Below are positions 6,051 to 11,473 of a stretch of DNA of 41,378 bases, piece by piece. The translations under genes were made by a program, and so were the position numbers. The stretch is taken from the IMG/VR virus record IMGVR_UViG_3300013108_000213, positions 1 to 41,378 of that record; one strand, 5' to 3'. How positions within the stretch are numbered: the first letter of the stretch is position 1; each line of letters begins with the position of its first letter. The stretch is from a virus. Below the pieces are notes generated by a model. The model worked only from the letters and a program-made list of their open reading frames with translations. It did not search any database and was not told where the DNA came from.

Positions 6051-6418
6051 TTTTAGGGTTAGGCAAAGAATGTACTTATCACAGCAATTATTTACGTTCC
6101 TCAAGGGAACATGGCTCCGAACTCTTATCCTACCCCGAAAGGCAGTTTACTTACCACTAAGATACAGGTCTGCATCTCTGGCGTTTCAACTGAAACCCAT
6201 AGGAGCGCCCAATAGGTTATAGGTTAAGAGAAAACTTCCAGAGGCGGAAGCTATCCACTTACCTCGCTGCTGTACATCCTACTAACGACAATGCCGTGCC
6301 GATCTTATCCCCGATAAGGAATCGCTGTTATTAATCAAATAACTTCTCATCATGTGCGACACACTAGGCGCTGACTAAACGCCACGTCTATTTGAAGCGA
6401 AAACCGAGCGAACAAATC
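6051..6418 (-). ncRNA. Candidate structured RNA or long structured leader, minus strand
   Basis: About 370 bases without a credible gene between a 50-codon ORF and a 36-codon ORF. At least eight hairpins are visible: 6367-6383, 6352-6364, 6304-6318, 6233-6252, 6183-6196, 6160-6177, 6130-6145 and 6096-6110. Five of them contain six positions that are G-U in minus-strand RNA but A-C mismatches in plus-strand RNA; none shows the reverse. The 6130-6145 stem closes a UUCG loop in the minus-strand RNA. The ends (AGGGTT in 6424-6430, AACCCT in 6051-6060) could pair. It lacks a tRNA-like T-arm (GTTCRANYC), group I or II intron core motifs and RNase P landmarks. It could be processed from the early transcript or act as a leader for the genes at 6041 and below. 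Confidence 0.6.
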
Positions 6419-6571
6419 TTATTTCAAACCCTGTTTTACTTTTAGTTTATGTACAGCAAGGTTCACTTCATATTTGTTTGCGATACGCAATCGTTTACGG
6501 TTTGCGTTTCTTTCTACTCTTTTTCGATTTAGTTTCGCCAGACGTTTCCTGACTAGGTTTCTCTTATTCAT
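6419..6571 (-). CDS. Small highly basic protein (50 aa)
   Basis: A 50-residue protein almost half Lys/Arg/Asn in its first 30 residues (MNKRNLVRKRLAKLNRKRV...), followed by a less basic tail. The start has AAAGGAGAGC upstream and shares an ATGA overlap with the preceding stop. Composition suggests nucleic-acid or ribosome binding, but no family is recognised. It is immediately followed by the candidate structured RNA, so an interaction with that RNA is possible but speculative. Confidence 0.7.
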   Translation of the reverse strand: MNKRNLVRKRLAKLNRKRVERNANRKRLRIANKYEVNLAVHKLKVKQGLK

Positions 6572-6777
6572 AAGCTCTCCTTTACATAACCGACATACTT
6601 TAATGCTTCTTTAATATCTGTTTCAACATCATCAAGGATGGGTCTGCCCGCACAAACCTTGAGTAAGTCCTTGAGAGTATCTTCAACGTGAATCATCATA
6701 TCCATTGGACTTGGTTCACATTCCCAACCTTCTTTTTTATATTCTTCACCGATTACGTCATCATTATATATAGACAT
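6568..6777 (-). CDS. Small acidic hypothetical protein
   Basis: A 69-residue acidic protein (MSIYNDDVIGEEYKKEGWE...) with a helical C-terminal half. TAATG overlap at its start and ATGA overlap at its end bind it tightly into the operon. AAGGAT lies upstream. No family is recognised. Confidence 0.7.
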   Translation of the reverse strand: MSIYNDDVIGEEYKKEGWECEPSPMDMMIHVEDTLKDLLKVCAGRPILDDVETDIKEALKYVGYVKESL

Positions 6778-7076
6778 TAGTTTAATTTATCCTTATCAAT
6801 TTTAGGTTCACCGAATTCAACTTCATACCCTTGCTCATGTATAAGTTGTTTCACCATCGCTTCCAATACTTCCAATCGTTTGTGCAGACCGATACAAGTT
6901 CCAGCTACTGTATCAATAGCATCCATAACCTGTATACGTTCCTGTTTCTTTTTCTCTGCGACTTCTTCGAGAGACTTTTCAAGTTGCTTCAAAGATTTGT
7001 CTCGGAACTTTCTAATATCTTCCATTGACATACTTTGCATTTCTTCATAGGTAATTTCTACTGGATGTTCTTTCAT
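6777..7076 (-). CDS. Coiled-coil hypothetical protein
   Basis: A 99-residue protein. The ATG at 7076 is chosen because AAAGGAAAG lies just upstream; the longer frame to 7220 would overrun a separate small gene with its own ribosome site. The middle (FRDKSLKQLEKSLEEVAEKK...) is a strongly predicted long helix or coiled coil, followed by a second helix (LHKRLEVLEAMVKQLI). It ends on a TAATG overlap. No function is assigned. Confidence 0.75.
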   Translation of the reverse strand: MKEHPVEITYEEMQSMSMEDIRKFRDKSLKQLEKSLEEVAEKKKQERIQVMDAIDTVAGTCIGLHKRLEVLEAMVKQLIHEQGYEVEFGEPKIDKDKLN

Positions 7077-7086
7077 ACTTTCCTTT

Positions 7087-7224
7087 CTAAAACCAAAGAT
7101 AGATCGCTCCCCAAATAAGACCGCCCAGTAATGTCGCATCTGCGACAATGCACCAAGCGATATAAACTTTGAGAAGCGTTTTGGAATGTTTACTCTTTTT
7201 AATTTTATCAACCAGCCCATACAT
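7087..7224 (-). CDS. Small membrane protein (45 aa)
   Basis: A 45-residue protein with a Lys-rich N-terminus (DKIKKSKHSKTLLK) and a hydrophobic C-terminal half (VYIAWCIVADATLLGGLI, WGAIYLWF), suggesting one or two helices inserted from the cytoplasm. GGAG lies eight bases before the ATG, and the ATG overlaps the preceding stop (TAATG). No family is recognised. Confidence 0.72.
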   Translation of the reverse strand: MYGLVDKIKKSKHSKTLLKVYIAWCIVADATLLGGLIWGAIYLWF

Positions 7225-7358
7225 TATCTCGCTCCAGGCTTTCGATAGATACGAGGCATGGGTACAGGTTTTGGTTTACGCATTTCGTATCGTGTAACCT
7301 TTACACCATTCTCTTTATACTCTTTGATTATTTTTGGTTTTGAATATACTGGTTTCAT
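7224..7358 (-). CDS. Small basic protein (44 aa)
   Basis: A 44-residue Lys/Arg/Pro-rich protein (MKPVYSKPKIIKEYK ... MRKPKPVPMPRIYRKPGAR). GAGGTG precedes the ATG, which overlaps the stop of the upstream gene (ATGA); its own stop overlaps the next start (TAATG). The proline-basic tail suggests an extended peptide binding a partner. No family is recognised. Confidence 0.7.
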   Translation of the reverse strand: MKPVYSKPKIIKEYKENGVKVTRYEMRKPKPVPMPRIYRKPGAR

Positions 7359-7618
7359 ACGTTCACCTCATATTGTTTAATGTTGCGTGGCAGGAAAATT
7401 TGCGTAATGATATGAGTCGCTCTAAACTTTTTAGGTATTGCTTTGTTTTCTTCTTTAGATGCATACTTACTATATCGTAAACGCTGTTCTTCACTCATCT
7501 TAAATGTAACCGTATCTTTCTTGGGATCGAATTTAATAAACCAGACATCATCCCATTCAAAAGCATTCGCCAATCTATCGTATTGGTTTCTCGGTATTTC
7601 TAAAACGTACTCTTTCAT
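7355..7618 (-). CDS. Hypothetical protein
   Basis: An 87-residue protein with mixed charge (MKEYVLEIPRNQYDRLANAF ... FRATHIITQIFLPRNIKQYEVNV), probably a small alpha/beta domain. AAGGT lies upstream of the ATG. The sequence TATAAATA just before the ATG on the minus strand is too close to act as its promoter. No family is recognised. Confidence 0.7.
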   Translation of the reverse strand: MKEYVLEIPRNQYDRLANAFEWDDVWFIKFDPKKDTVTFKMSEEQRLRYSKYASKEENKAIPKKFRATHIITQIFLPRNIKQYEVNV

Positions 7619-7626
7619 TATTTATA

Positions 7627-7830
7627 TTACCTTGTTAAAGTATTGTTGATAATTTGATAATCATAATTGGAAGGTAAACCATTTAGGATATTTTGAAGTT
7701 CATCTTCTTCATAATCCTGTTCCAGTAATGAAATCCGGCGGGTGTTGATTAACTTCATAACCCTGTATATGGGTTTGCCATTTTTAACTCTATTCAATTT
7801 TGATATTACAATTTTTGCTTTTCCGCTCAT
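7627..7830 (-). CDS. Hypothetical protein
   Basis: A 67-residue basic protein starting MSGKAKIVISKLN. The ATG at 7830 is preferred over an upstream in-frame TTG because GGGAG lies at the right distance and the ATG forms an ATGA overlap with the preceding stop. The C-terminal part is acidic then polar. No family is recognised. Confidence 0.7.
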   Translation of the reverse strand: MSGKAKIVISKLNRVKNGKPIYRVMKLINTRRISLLEQDYEEDELQNILNGLPSNYDYQIINNTLTR

Positions 7831-8054
7831 CTTATTAACTCCCAATCAAAGTTTTTATCGTGAAAGCGTTGAATCCAACGCCCGTTTTTAGGATTGTCTA
7901 TCGACTGTAAATCAATCCAATCTTTTCCCTCATCAAACATAACTGTTTCCGAAAACGATTGAACCTTGAAAAGACAGCCATCCCTATGGATGACTTGTTT
8001 CGCCTTTCCAGTTTTCGGATGTAATTTAACTGTATCACCTTCAAGGATTGTCAT
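7827..8054 (-). CDS. Hypothetical small beta-rich protein
   Basis: A 75-residue protein starting MTILEGDTVKLHPKTGKAKQV, a turn-rich start like that of KOW/SH3-type barrels, with later strands (CLFKVQSF, GRWIQRF). It is bracketed by ATGA overlaps on both sides. The SH3-like reading is only an impression from the pattern; no family is firmly recognised. Confidence 0.68.
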   Translation of the reverse strand: MTILEGDTVKLHPKTGKAKQVIHRDGCLFKVQSFSETVMFDEGKDWIDLQSIDNPKNGRWIQRFHDKNFDWELIR

Positions 8055-8257
8055 TTTTCTGCGAGCTCCTTTAATTCTTTAAAGGACATATTATCTACAA
8101 TGTCCATTAGTTCAGCCAGGGTTACAATTTTTCCAGAATAATCTCTCCATGAGATATATCCGTTGGTATAGTTGGGCATACGTTTCATGCCCTGTACCGT
8201 TACCAGTTTATGAACATAACCCATTTGAGTCATCATAGGTGTATAAGAATTATTCAC
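8051..8257 (-). CDS. Hypothetical protein, GTG start
   Basis: A 68-residue protein with a perfect AGGAGG ribosome site seven to eight bases before a GTG start, which settles the start codon. It contains a beta-rich first half (MGYVHKLVTVQGMK) and a helical acidic tail (AELMDIVDNMSFKELKELAEK). It overlaps the upstream small membrane gene and ends on ATGA. No family is recognised. Confidence 0.7.
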   Translation of the reverse strand: MNNSYTPMMTQMGYVHKLVTVQGMKRMPNYTNGYISWRDYSGKIVTLAELMDIVDNMSFKELKELAEK

Positions 8258-8357
8258 TATAGCCTCCTAAATAAAGTACCAATAAAGTTTGAAACAATGC
8301 TCCTGCAAGAGCACAACCGATAAAACTACATATAATAATTTTAAGTGCAGTTAACAT
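8250..8357 (-). CDS. Tiny membrane protein (35 aa)
   Basis: A 35-residue, almost entirely hydrophobic peptide (IIICSFIGCALAGALFQTLLVLYLGG). AGGAGG lies within the end of the preceding gene, nine bases before the ATG, and the two genes share a TAATG overlap. Small-residue spacing (GCALAGA) would favour helix packing. No family is recognised. Confidence 0.7.
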   Translation of the reverse strand: MLTALKIIICSFIGCALAGALFQTLLVLYLGGYSE

Positions 8358-8626
8358 TAGTACATCGCCTCCTTCCGCATCTCCCGCTCATATTCTCTTT
8401 CGAGATACAGTTCCAGATCAGCAACGGTATGAACACCATACTCTGCCCAATGATGAATATCATTAGTCAGCATACCGATAAAAAGATCAGGATTATTATC
8501 CATCTCTTTTTGGGATTCAAGATTGATTGAATCAATATGTTTCACAAGCAGTTCTGCTTGTTCCGCATACCATTCATTAGCGGATTCAATCATATAGTTA
8601 ACGTGTTGTGATTTCATATATCCCAT
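8357..8626 (-). CDS. Hypothetical acidic helical protein
   Basis: An 89-residue acidic, mostly helical protein (MGYMKSQHVNYMIESANEWYAEQ...). The ATG at 8626 is chosen over 8650 because GAGGTG precedes it and it follows the upstream stop by one base. Its 3' end carries the AGGAGG site of the next gene. No family is recognised. Confidence 0.7.
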   Translation of the reverse strand: MGYMKSQHVNYMIESANEWYAEQAELLVKHIDSINLESQKEMDNNPDLFIGMLTNDIHHWAEYGVHTVADLELYLEREYEREMRKEAMY

Positions 8627-8627
8627 A

Positions 8628-8819
8628 TTAACACCTCGCTTCTGCTTCATTAATAAGACGGTTCATCATTTCATCTTCAGAGATTCCAGATTCCCAATCT
8701 CTATCGCCTTTCGTTATAGCAACCCAACCTTTATGACCCCAGCCTTTTTTCTGGCATTTCACAAAGCGGACTTCTATTAATTCTTTTAAAATTGATTCTG
8801 ATTTTTTAGAAAGTTTCAT
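8628..8819 (-). CDS. Hypothetical protein
   Basis: A 63-residue protein (MKLSKKSESILKELIEVRFV...) with a basic first half containing a Gly/Trp-rich turn (KKGWGHKGWVAI) and an acidic C-terminal helix. AGGAG lies upstream, partly formed by the preceding stop region. No family is recognised. Confidence 0.68.
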   Translation of the reverse strand: MKLSKKSESILKELIEVRFVKCQKKGWGHKGWVAITKGDRDWESGISEDEMMNRLINEAEARC

Positions 8820-8829
8820 TATATAGCTC

Positions 8830-9093
8830 CTACCAATTATCGTCAGTTGACATTAATTTAAAATTTTCCTTTGCGATTTTCGCATTAGGATATTTCCAAG
8901 ATTCAAAAGGATTTGAATGTTCACAATGTTTATATTCACCTAATATCCAATTTTCAGAAATCCAATATTTATTTCCATTAGGTTTAACCATATACATTGT
9001 ACAGTTATCCATAATTTTTCGATAATGCTTCGCATTATCTAATAGGGGTTTAACCATCTTTTTTAAATTCTTTTCAGTAGTAGTATCTAACAT
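8830..9093 (-). CDS. Hypothetical protein
   Basis: An 87-residue protein starting MLDTTTEKNLKKMVKPLL. The second ATG (9093) is chosen because AAGGA sits six bases before it and directly abuts the first ATG at 9099. The protein is basic with several aromatic residues (YWISENWILGEY) and a few Cys/His. No family is recognised. Confidence 0.68.
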   Translation of the reverse strand: MLDTTTEKNLKKMVKPLLDNAKHYRKIMDNCTMYMVKPNGNKYWISENWILGEYKHCEHSNPFESWKYPNAKIAKENFKLMSTDDNW

Positions 9094-9102
9094 ATTCATT
9101 CC

Positions 9103-9183
9103 TTATAAACACATCATTAAAATTATTGTTATTGCAAGACCAGCAAAGAGTAGAAGGTCAGTTATTAAGTCCATTAAGTTCAT
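9103..9183 (-). CDS. Tiny membrane peptide (26 aa), first gene of the early operon
   Basis: A 26-residue peptide that is one hydrophobic helix (LLLFAGLAITIILMMCL) with acidic residues at the N-terminal end. AAGGA lies eight bases before the ATG, and the promoter at 9246-9218 gives a leader of about 30 bases. It is the promoter-proximal gene of the long minus-strand early-type operon. The short length leaves some doubt. Confidence 0.6.
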   Translation of the reverse strand: MNLMDLITDLLLFAGLAITIILMMCL

Positions 9184-9217
9184 TTATTAAATCCTTATTA
9201 ATTATTAATACAAGACC

Positions 9218-9246
9218 AGCTTATCAGAAAACCCCATATATGTCAA
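9218..9246 (-). promoter_or_regulatory. Sigma70-like early promoter
   Basis: On the minus strand TTGACA (9246-9241), 17 bases, then TAAGCT (9223-9218), identical in both hexamers and spacing to the promoter at 4852-4824. It precedes the long run of small minus-strand genes reaching down to about 5024. It is probably read by the host RNA polymerase early in infection. Confidence 0.7.
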
Positions 9247-9286
9247 GAGAAAAATGCACTTTTTTTCATTTATTTTTACTATGTCG

Positions 9287-9312
9287 CTAAGTCCTTTAAA
9301 AACAAGGAGTTA
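9287..9312 (+). repeat. Partial copy of the early-region element
   Basis: CTAAGTCCTTTAA followed by AAACAAGGAGTTA resembles the first two thirds of the 39-base element at 4872-4910 and 9348-9386 but lacks the AGAAAACGAC block. It can form TCCTT/AAGGA. The surrounding 9247-9465 stretch holds no other convincing gene. Confidence 0.45.
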
Positions 9313-9347
9313 TCCATTCGCCTTTTATTCTCCCCCCTATAATTCCC

Positions 9348-9386
9348 CTAAGTCCTTGTATCTAAAGGGGTTACGGAGAAAACGAC
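9348..9386 (+). repeat. Copy 2 of the 39-base early-region element
   Basis: CTAAGTCCTTGTA, 16 bases, AGAAAACGAC. Both blocks and the spacing match the minus-strand copy at 4910-4872, and a GGGCC follows in both within five bases. It lies upstream of the small plus-strand genes at 9466 and 9678, so it sits in front of transcription units on both strands of the region. Confidence 0.6.
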
Positions 9387-9465
9387 GGGCCGCCACGATT
9401 TTTCCTTGTATTAATTGGTAGAATAGTATAGGCTGAGTATGTTAATAATAATTGAGGTAATTGAT

Positions 9466-9636
9466 ATGAAGTCTATGGTGAATGTTTTTAGATGGAATGA
9501 AAATCGCAATACCAGTTGTGTCGAAAAACGTGAGTATGATAGTTCTCGAAAAACTACCCTAGAGGATATTGAGAAAAGGCGTAGAATGAGAGATAAGAAG
9601 AATGTACAAAAGAGTTTTGTCGTTACATATAATTAA
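9466..9636 (+). CDS. Small basic hypothetical protein
   Basis: A 56-residue protein starting MKSMVNVFRWNENRNT, chosen because GAGGT lies seven bases before the ATG at 9466; the upstream ATG at 9439 has no such site. The second half is highly charged (DIEKRRRMRDKKNVQKS). It is the first of two tiny plus-strand genes ahead of a strong terminator. No family is recognised. Confidence 0.62.
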   Translation: MKSMVNVFRWNENRNTSCVEKREYDSSRKTTLEDIEKRRRMRDKKNVQKSFVVTYN

Positions 9637-9677
9637 GTATGTAACAATCCCCTGTAACTTAAGCGAAAGGAATTATA

Positions 9678-9806
9678 ATGCAATTAATGAAAGAGATTAA
9701 ACAAGAGGTTTACCCTTTGACTGCTGAAGAATTCAAACAGACTGAGAAGATTACCAATCAGGATGTTTTGATTATCATTAATGAAGCGGATGTTGAAGTA
9801 GAGTAA
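9678..9806 (+). CDS. Small acidic hypothetical protein (42 aa)
   Basis: A 42-residue acidic protein (MQLMKEIKQEVYPLTAEEF ... DVLIIINEADVEVE) with AAAGGA six to eleven bases before the ATG. It is followed by a possible 17-codon GTG frame (9811-9864) that is too short to call, then the terminator at 9883-9927. No family is recognised. Confidence 0.6.
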   Translation: MQLMKEIKQEVYPLTAEEFKQTEKITNQDVLIIINEADVEVE

Positions 9807-9882
9807 ACAAGTGAAATTTACCGAAGTAAAATCCCTTGAGTTGATCGTCAAGGAATGTAGGTAAGCTGAAATCACAAATATA

Positions 9883-9927
9883 GGGAGATGGGGAATTGCA
9901 CACGAGGCCGCCCATCTCCCTTTTTTT
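9883..9927 (+). terminator. Strong intrinsic terminator
   Basis: A ten-base perfect GC-rich stem (GGGAGATGGG 9883-9892, CCCATCTCCC 9911-9920), an 18-base loop and seven Ts (9921-9927). It ends the 9466-9806 transcription unit. On the minus strand the same stem is followed only by a weak U-rich stretch, so it may also slow transcripts from the 11406-9930 operon. Confidence 0.9.
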
Positions 9928-9929
9928 AT

Positions 9930-10016
9930 TTAATGTATTCCTGCCATAGCAGATAACAATTTTAAACCGTAGTATAGAACAACCCCTATTCCTACAATCC
10001 ACAATATAGTTTTCAT
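9930..10016 (-). CDS. Tiny membrane protein (28 aa) after the methyltransferase gene
   Basis: A 28-residue peptide starting MKTILWIVGIGVVLYYGLKLL, a single membrane helix. Its ATG overlaps the methyltransferase stop (ATGA). It is the last gene of a late operon that also encodes a peptidoglycan peptidase. A role in lysis (holin or spanin-like helper) can be imagined from context, but the sequence alone does not show it. Confidence 0.6.
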   Translation of the reverse strand: MKTILWIVGIGVVLYYGLKLLSAMAGIH

Positions 10017-10747
10017 GGACACCCCCATACGTTAAGTGTTATTAACCAGAATTTCCTACCCCCCGAAACATGAGGATTATCCCAACCATCTATAACGTAT
10101 GGTTCTGGACACGGATTCCCTTCTTTATTCATTGGTAATTTAAATCTGTATTTGCTTTTCTTTGTATAGATTAGATTATTGACATTTAAATCTTCATCAT
10201 CATATCTAGTATATTCATAAGGACTTAATATATTTTCTATACTTGATATAGATGGCAAACTACCTACCCCATTCATAGGGCCGTGATATATGTGATGAGG
10301 ATGATAATCTTTTATTTGAAAACAAATGTCGTGGGAGAATTTATTTACAGCAGTTTCAAAAGCAACATATTGTTTAGAACTGTTGATCGTATTAACTAAG
10401 TCTCTTTTCCAGTTCCTTAAATTATAAGACAATCCAAAGTGAATCACTAGGTCATATTGTTCTTTGAATTCCCAATGACCATCTTGGTCGAGAAGTGTTA
10501 TGTTGGCATCGGGGTCTTTATCTAAAATAACTTCTAAACATTCAGCACGAGCATCGGTCATGGTAACGTCTGCACCTAGGCTCTTAAAGTATAATCCTAC
10601 ATTTCCAAATCCAGCACCTAGTTCTAAAATTGACTTTCCTTCAAACCAATCTTTACCTAGAATGTTCTCTAGTTTTTTAACTCTTACTTTTCGCCACTCA
10701 TTAAACCATCCGCCAAAGACTTCATTTTCTTCATCTAGTATATTCAA
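10013..10747 (-). CDS. SAM-dependent methyltransferase (class I)
   Basis: A 244-residue class I methyltransferase with motif I at residues 40-51 (ILELGAGFGNVG), an acidic residue ending the next strand (VTMTDARAE), and a motif IV-like strand (YDLVIHFGLSYNL). It binds S-adenosylmethionine; the target is unknown, and nothing like a DNA methylase catalytic motif (DPPY/NPPF) is seen. The start is a TTG overlapping the preceding stop, with TGGAG upstream. It sits in a late operon with the M15 peptidase, so a structural, lysis or cell-surface role is possible. The C-terminal part is unrecognised. Confidence 0.82.
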   Translation of the reverse strand: MNILDEENEVFGGWFNEWRKVRVKKLENILGKDWFEGKSILELGAGFGNVGLYFKSLGADVTMTDARAECLEVILDKDPDANITLLDQDGHWEFKEQYDLVIHFGLSYNLRNWKRDLVNTINSSKQYVAFETAVNKFSHDICFQIKDYHPHHIYHGPMNGVGSLPSISSIENILSPYEYTRYDDEDLNVNNLIYTKKSKYRFKLPMNKEGNPCPEPYVIDGWDNPHVSGGRKFWLITLNVWGCP

Positions 10748-11151
10748 TAAACAAAAACTCCATTTGGTTTTTCACCATCAACGTCAACGTGGATAAACTC
10801 TTTGTGTACACCTAGTCTTGGAAAATACTTTAAAAGGATTTCTAGTAATTGTTTTCTTTCTTCCATACCGACACAACCCACATCAGCTGCTACACATTTA
10901 ATATGTGAAGATGTATCTCTGCTTCCTATGGAACGATTATGTTCTAAGCATCTTATGCCACTATTAATTCTGATAGGTTGTTTATAATCTCTACGAGCCA
11001 TTTCTAGTTTTTGTACCAGTACCATATTTATTTGACCAGTACCACAGCCACATTGGCAATCGAATTCTTTTTTATTAAAATGCTCAGTTAATCTTCCTTG
11101 CCGTAGTTCTGTTTTGTTTCCTTCCATATCATATACGAAAGCGTTGGGCAT
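10744..11151 (-). CDS. M15-family D,D-/L,D-peptidase, probable endolysin
   Basis: A 135-residue zinc peptidase of the peptidase M15 (PF08291-type) group. Visible features are HFNKKEFDC near the N-terminus, INSGIRCLEHNRSIG at 62-76, then SSHIKCVAAD with H83 and D90, and FIHVDVD with H121 and D123. These are the SxHxxxxxxD and HxD zinc/catalytic motifs that cut peptide bonds in peptidoglycan. There is no signal peptide, so release at lysis would need a holin. Late transcription is suggested by a TATAAATA box upstream of the operon at 11445. It may alternatively be a virion-associated peptidase. Confidence 0.88.
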   Translation of the reverse strand: MPNAFVYDMEGNKTELRQGRLTEHFNKKEFDCQCGCGTGQINMVLVQKLEMARRDYKQPIRINSGIRCLEHNRSIGSRDTSSHIKCVAADVGCVGMEERKQLLEILLKYFPRLGVHKEFIHVDVDGEKPNGVFVY

Positions 11152-11406
11152 TTATCGTGCCTTCTTGGATGCAAGTTCTAATGCTTTACTTGGAGATTTC
11201 TTATCAGCGTATTTGACTTTCTTTCCTGATTTGACAACCCATACCTCATAACCACTAGATGTCAAATTGAACTCCTCTATTTCCCATCCCTTTTTCTGTA
11301 ATTCCTTGACATACTTTTCGTCAGACTTTTCGAGCATACCAAGAGTTACCGCCGCCTTGAAATTGAACTTTGCTTTTTCACTCATTAAATCTTTATACGT
11401 TTTCAT
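11152..11406 (-). CDS. Hypothetical late protein
   Basis: An 84-residue lysine-rich protein (MKTYKDLMSEKAKFNFKAAVTLGMLEK...) with a strand pair in the middle (EVWVVKSGKKVKYA). It has AAAGGAATCC before the ATG and is the first gene behind the minus-strand late promoter, with a predicted leader of about 26 bases. No family is recognised; it precedes the peptidase gene directly. Confidence 0.72.
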   Translation of the reverse strand: MKTYKDLMSEKAKFNFKAAVTLGMLEKSDEKYVKELQKKGWEIEEFNLTSSGYEVWVVKSGKKVKYADKKSPSKALELASKKAR

Positions 11407-11437
11407 AGGATTCCTTTTAAACTATTAATGATACTAG

Positions 11438-11445
11438 TATTTATA
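11438..11445 (-). promoter_or_regulatory. T4-type late promoter, minus strand
   Basis: TATAAATA on the minus strand, matching the T4 late promoter consensus. The predicted start at about 11432 gives a 26-base leader to the gene at 11406. It faces away from the plus-strand box at 11461. Confidence 0.72.
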
Positions 11446-11460
11446 ATCTCGAAAAAGTCT

Positions 11461-11468
11461 TATAAATA
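11461..11468 (+). promoter_or_regulatory. T4-type late promoter, plus strand
   Basis: TATAAATA only five bases before the ATG at 11474. With T4 geometry (box at -13 to -6) the predicted start is the A of that ATG, so the message would be leaderless. The box is divergent from the one at 11438-11445, 15 bases away. Confidence 0.7.
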
Positions 11469-11473
11469 GTTCC

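Noticed and set aside
5962-6222. Plus-strand open frame of 86 codons
   Set aside because: Runs antisense through the tiny gene at 5931 and into the structured RNA; no ribosome site, atypical composition.
6051-6418. tmRNA, tRNA, RNase P RNA or self-splicing intron
   Set aside because: No GTTCRANYC T-arm, CCA end, tag ORF with resume codon, P/Q/R/S intron core, domain V or RNase P conserved blocks could be found on either strand. Left as an unknown structured RNA.
7619-7626. TATAAATA on the minus strand next to the 7618 start
   Set aside because: It abuts the ATG so transcription would start inside the gene, and the region is otherwise early-type; probably chance in A+T-rich DNA.
9811-9864. 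GTG-started frame of 17 codons after the 9678 gene
   Set aside because: Too short, with no clear ribosome site; noted but not called.
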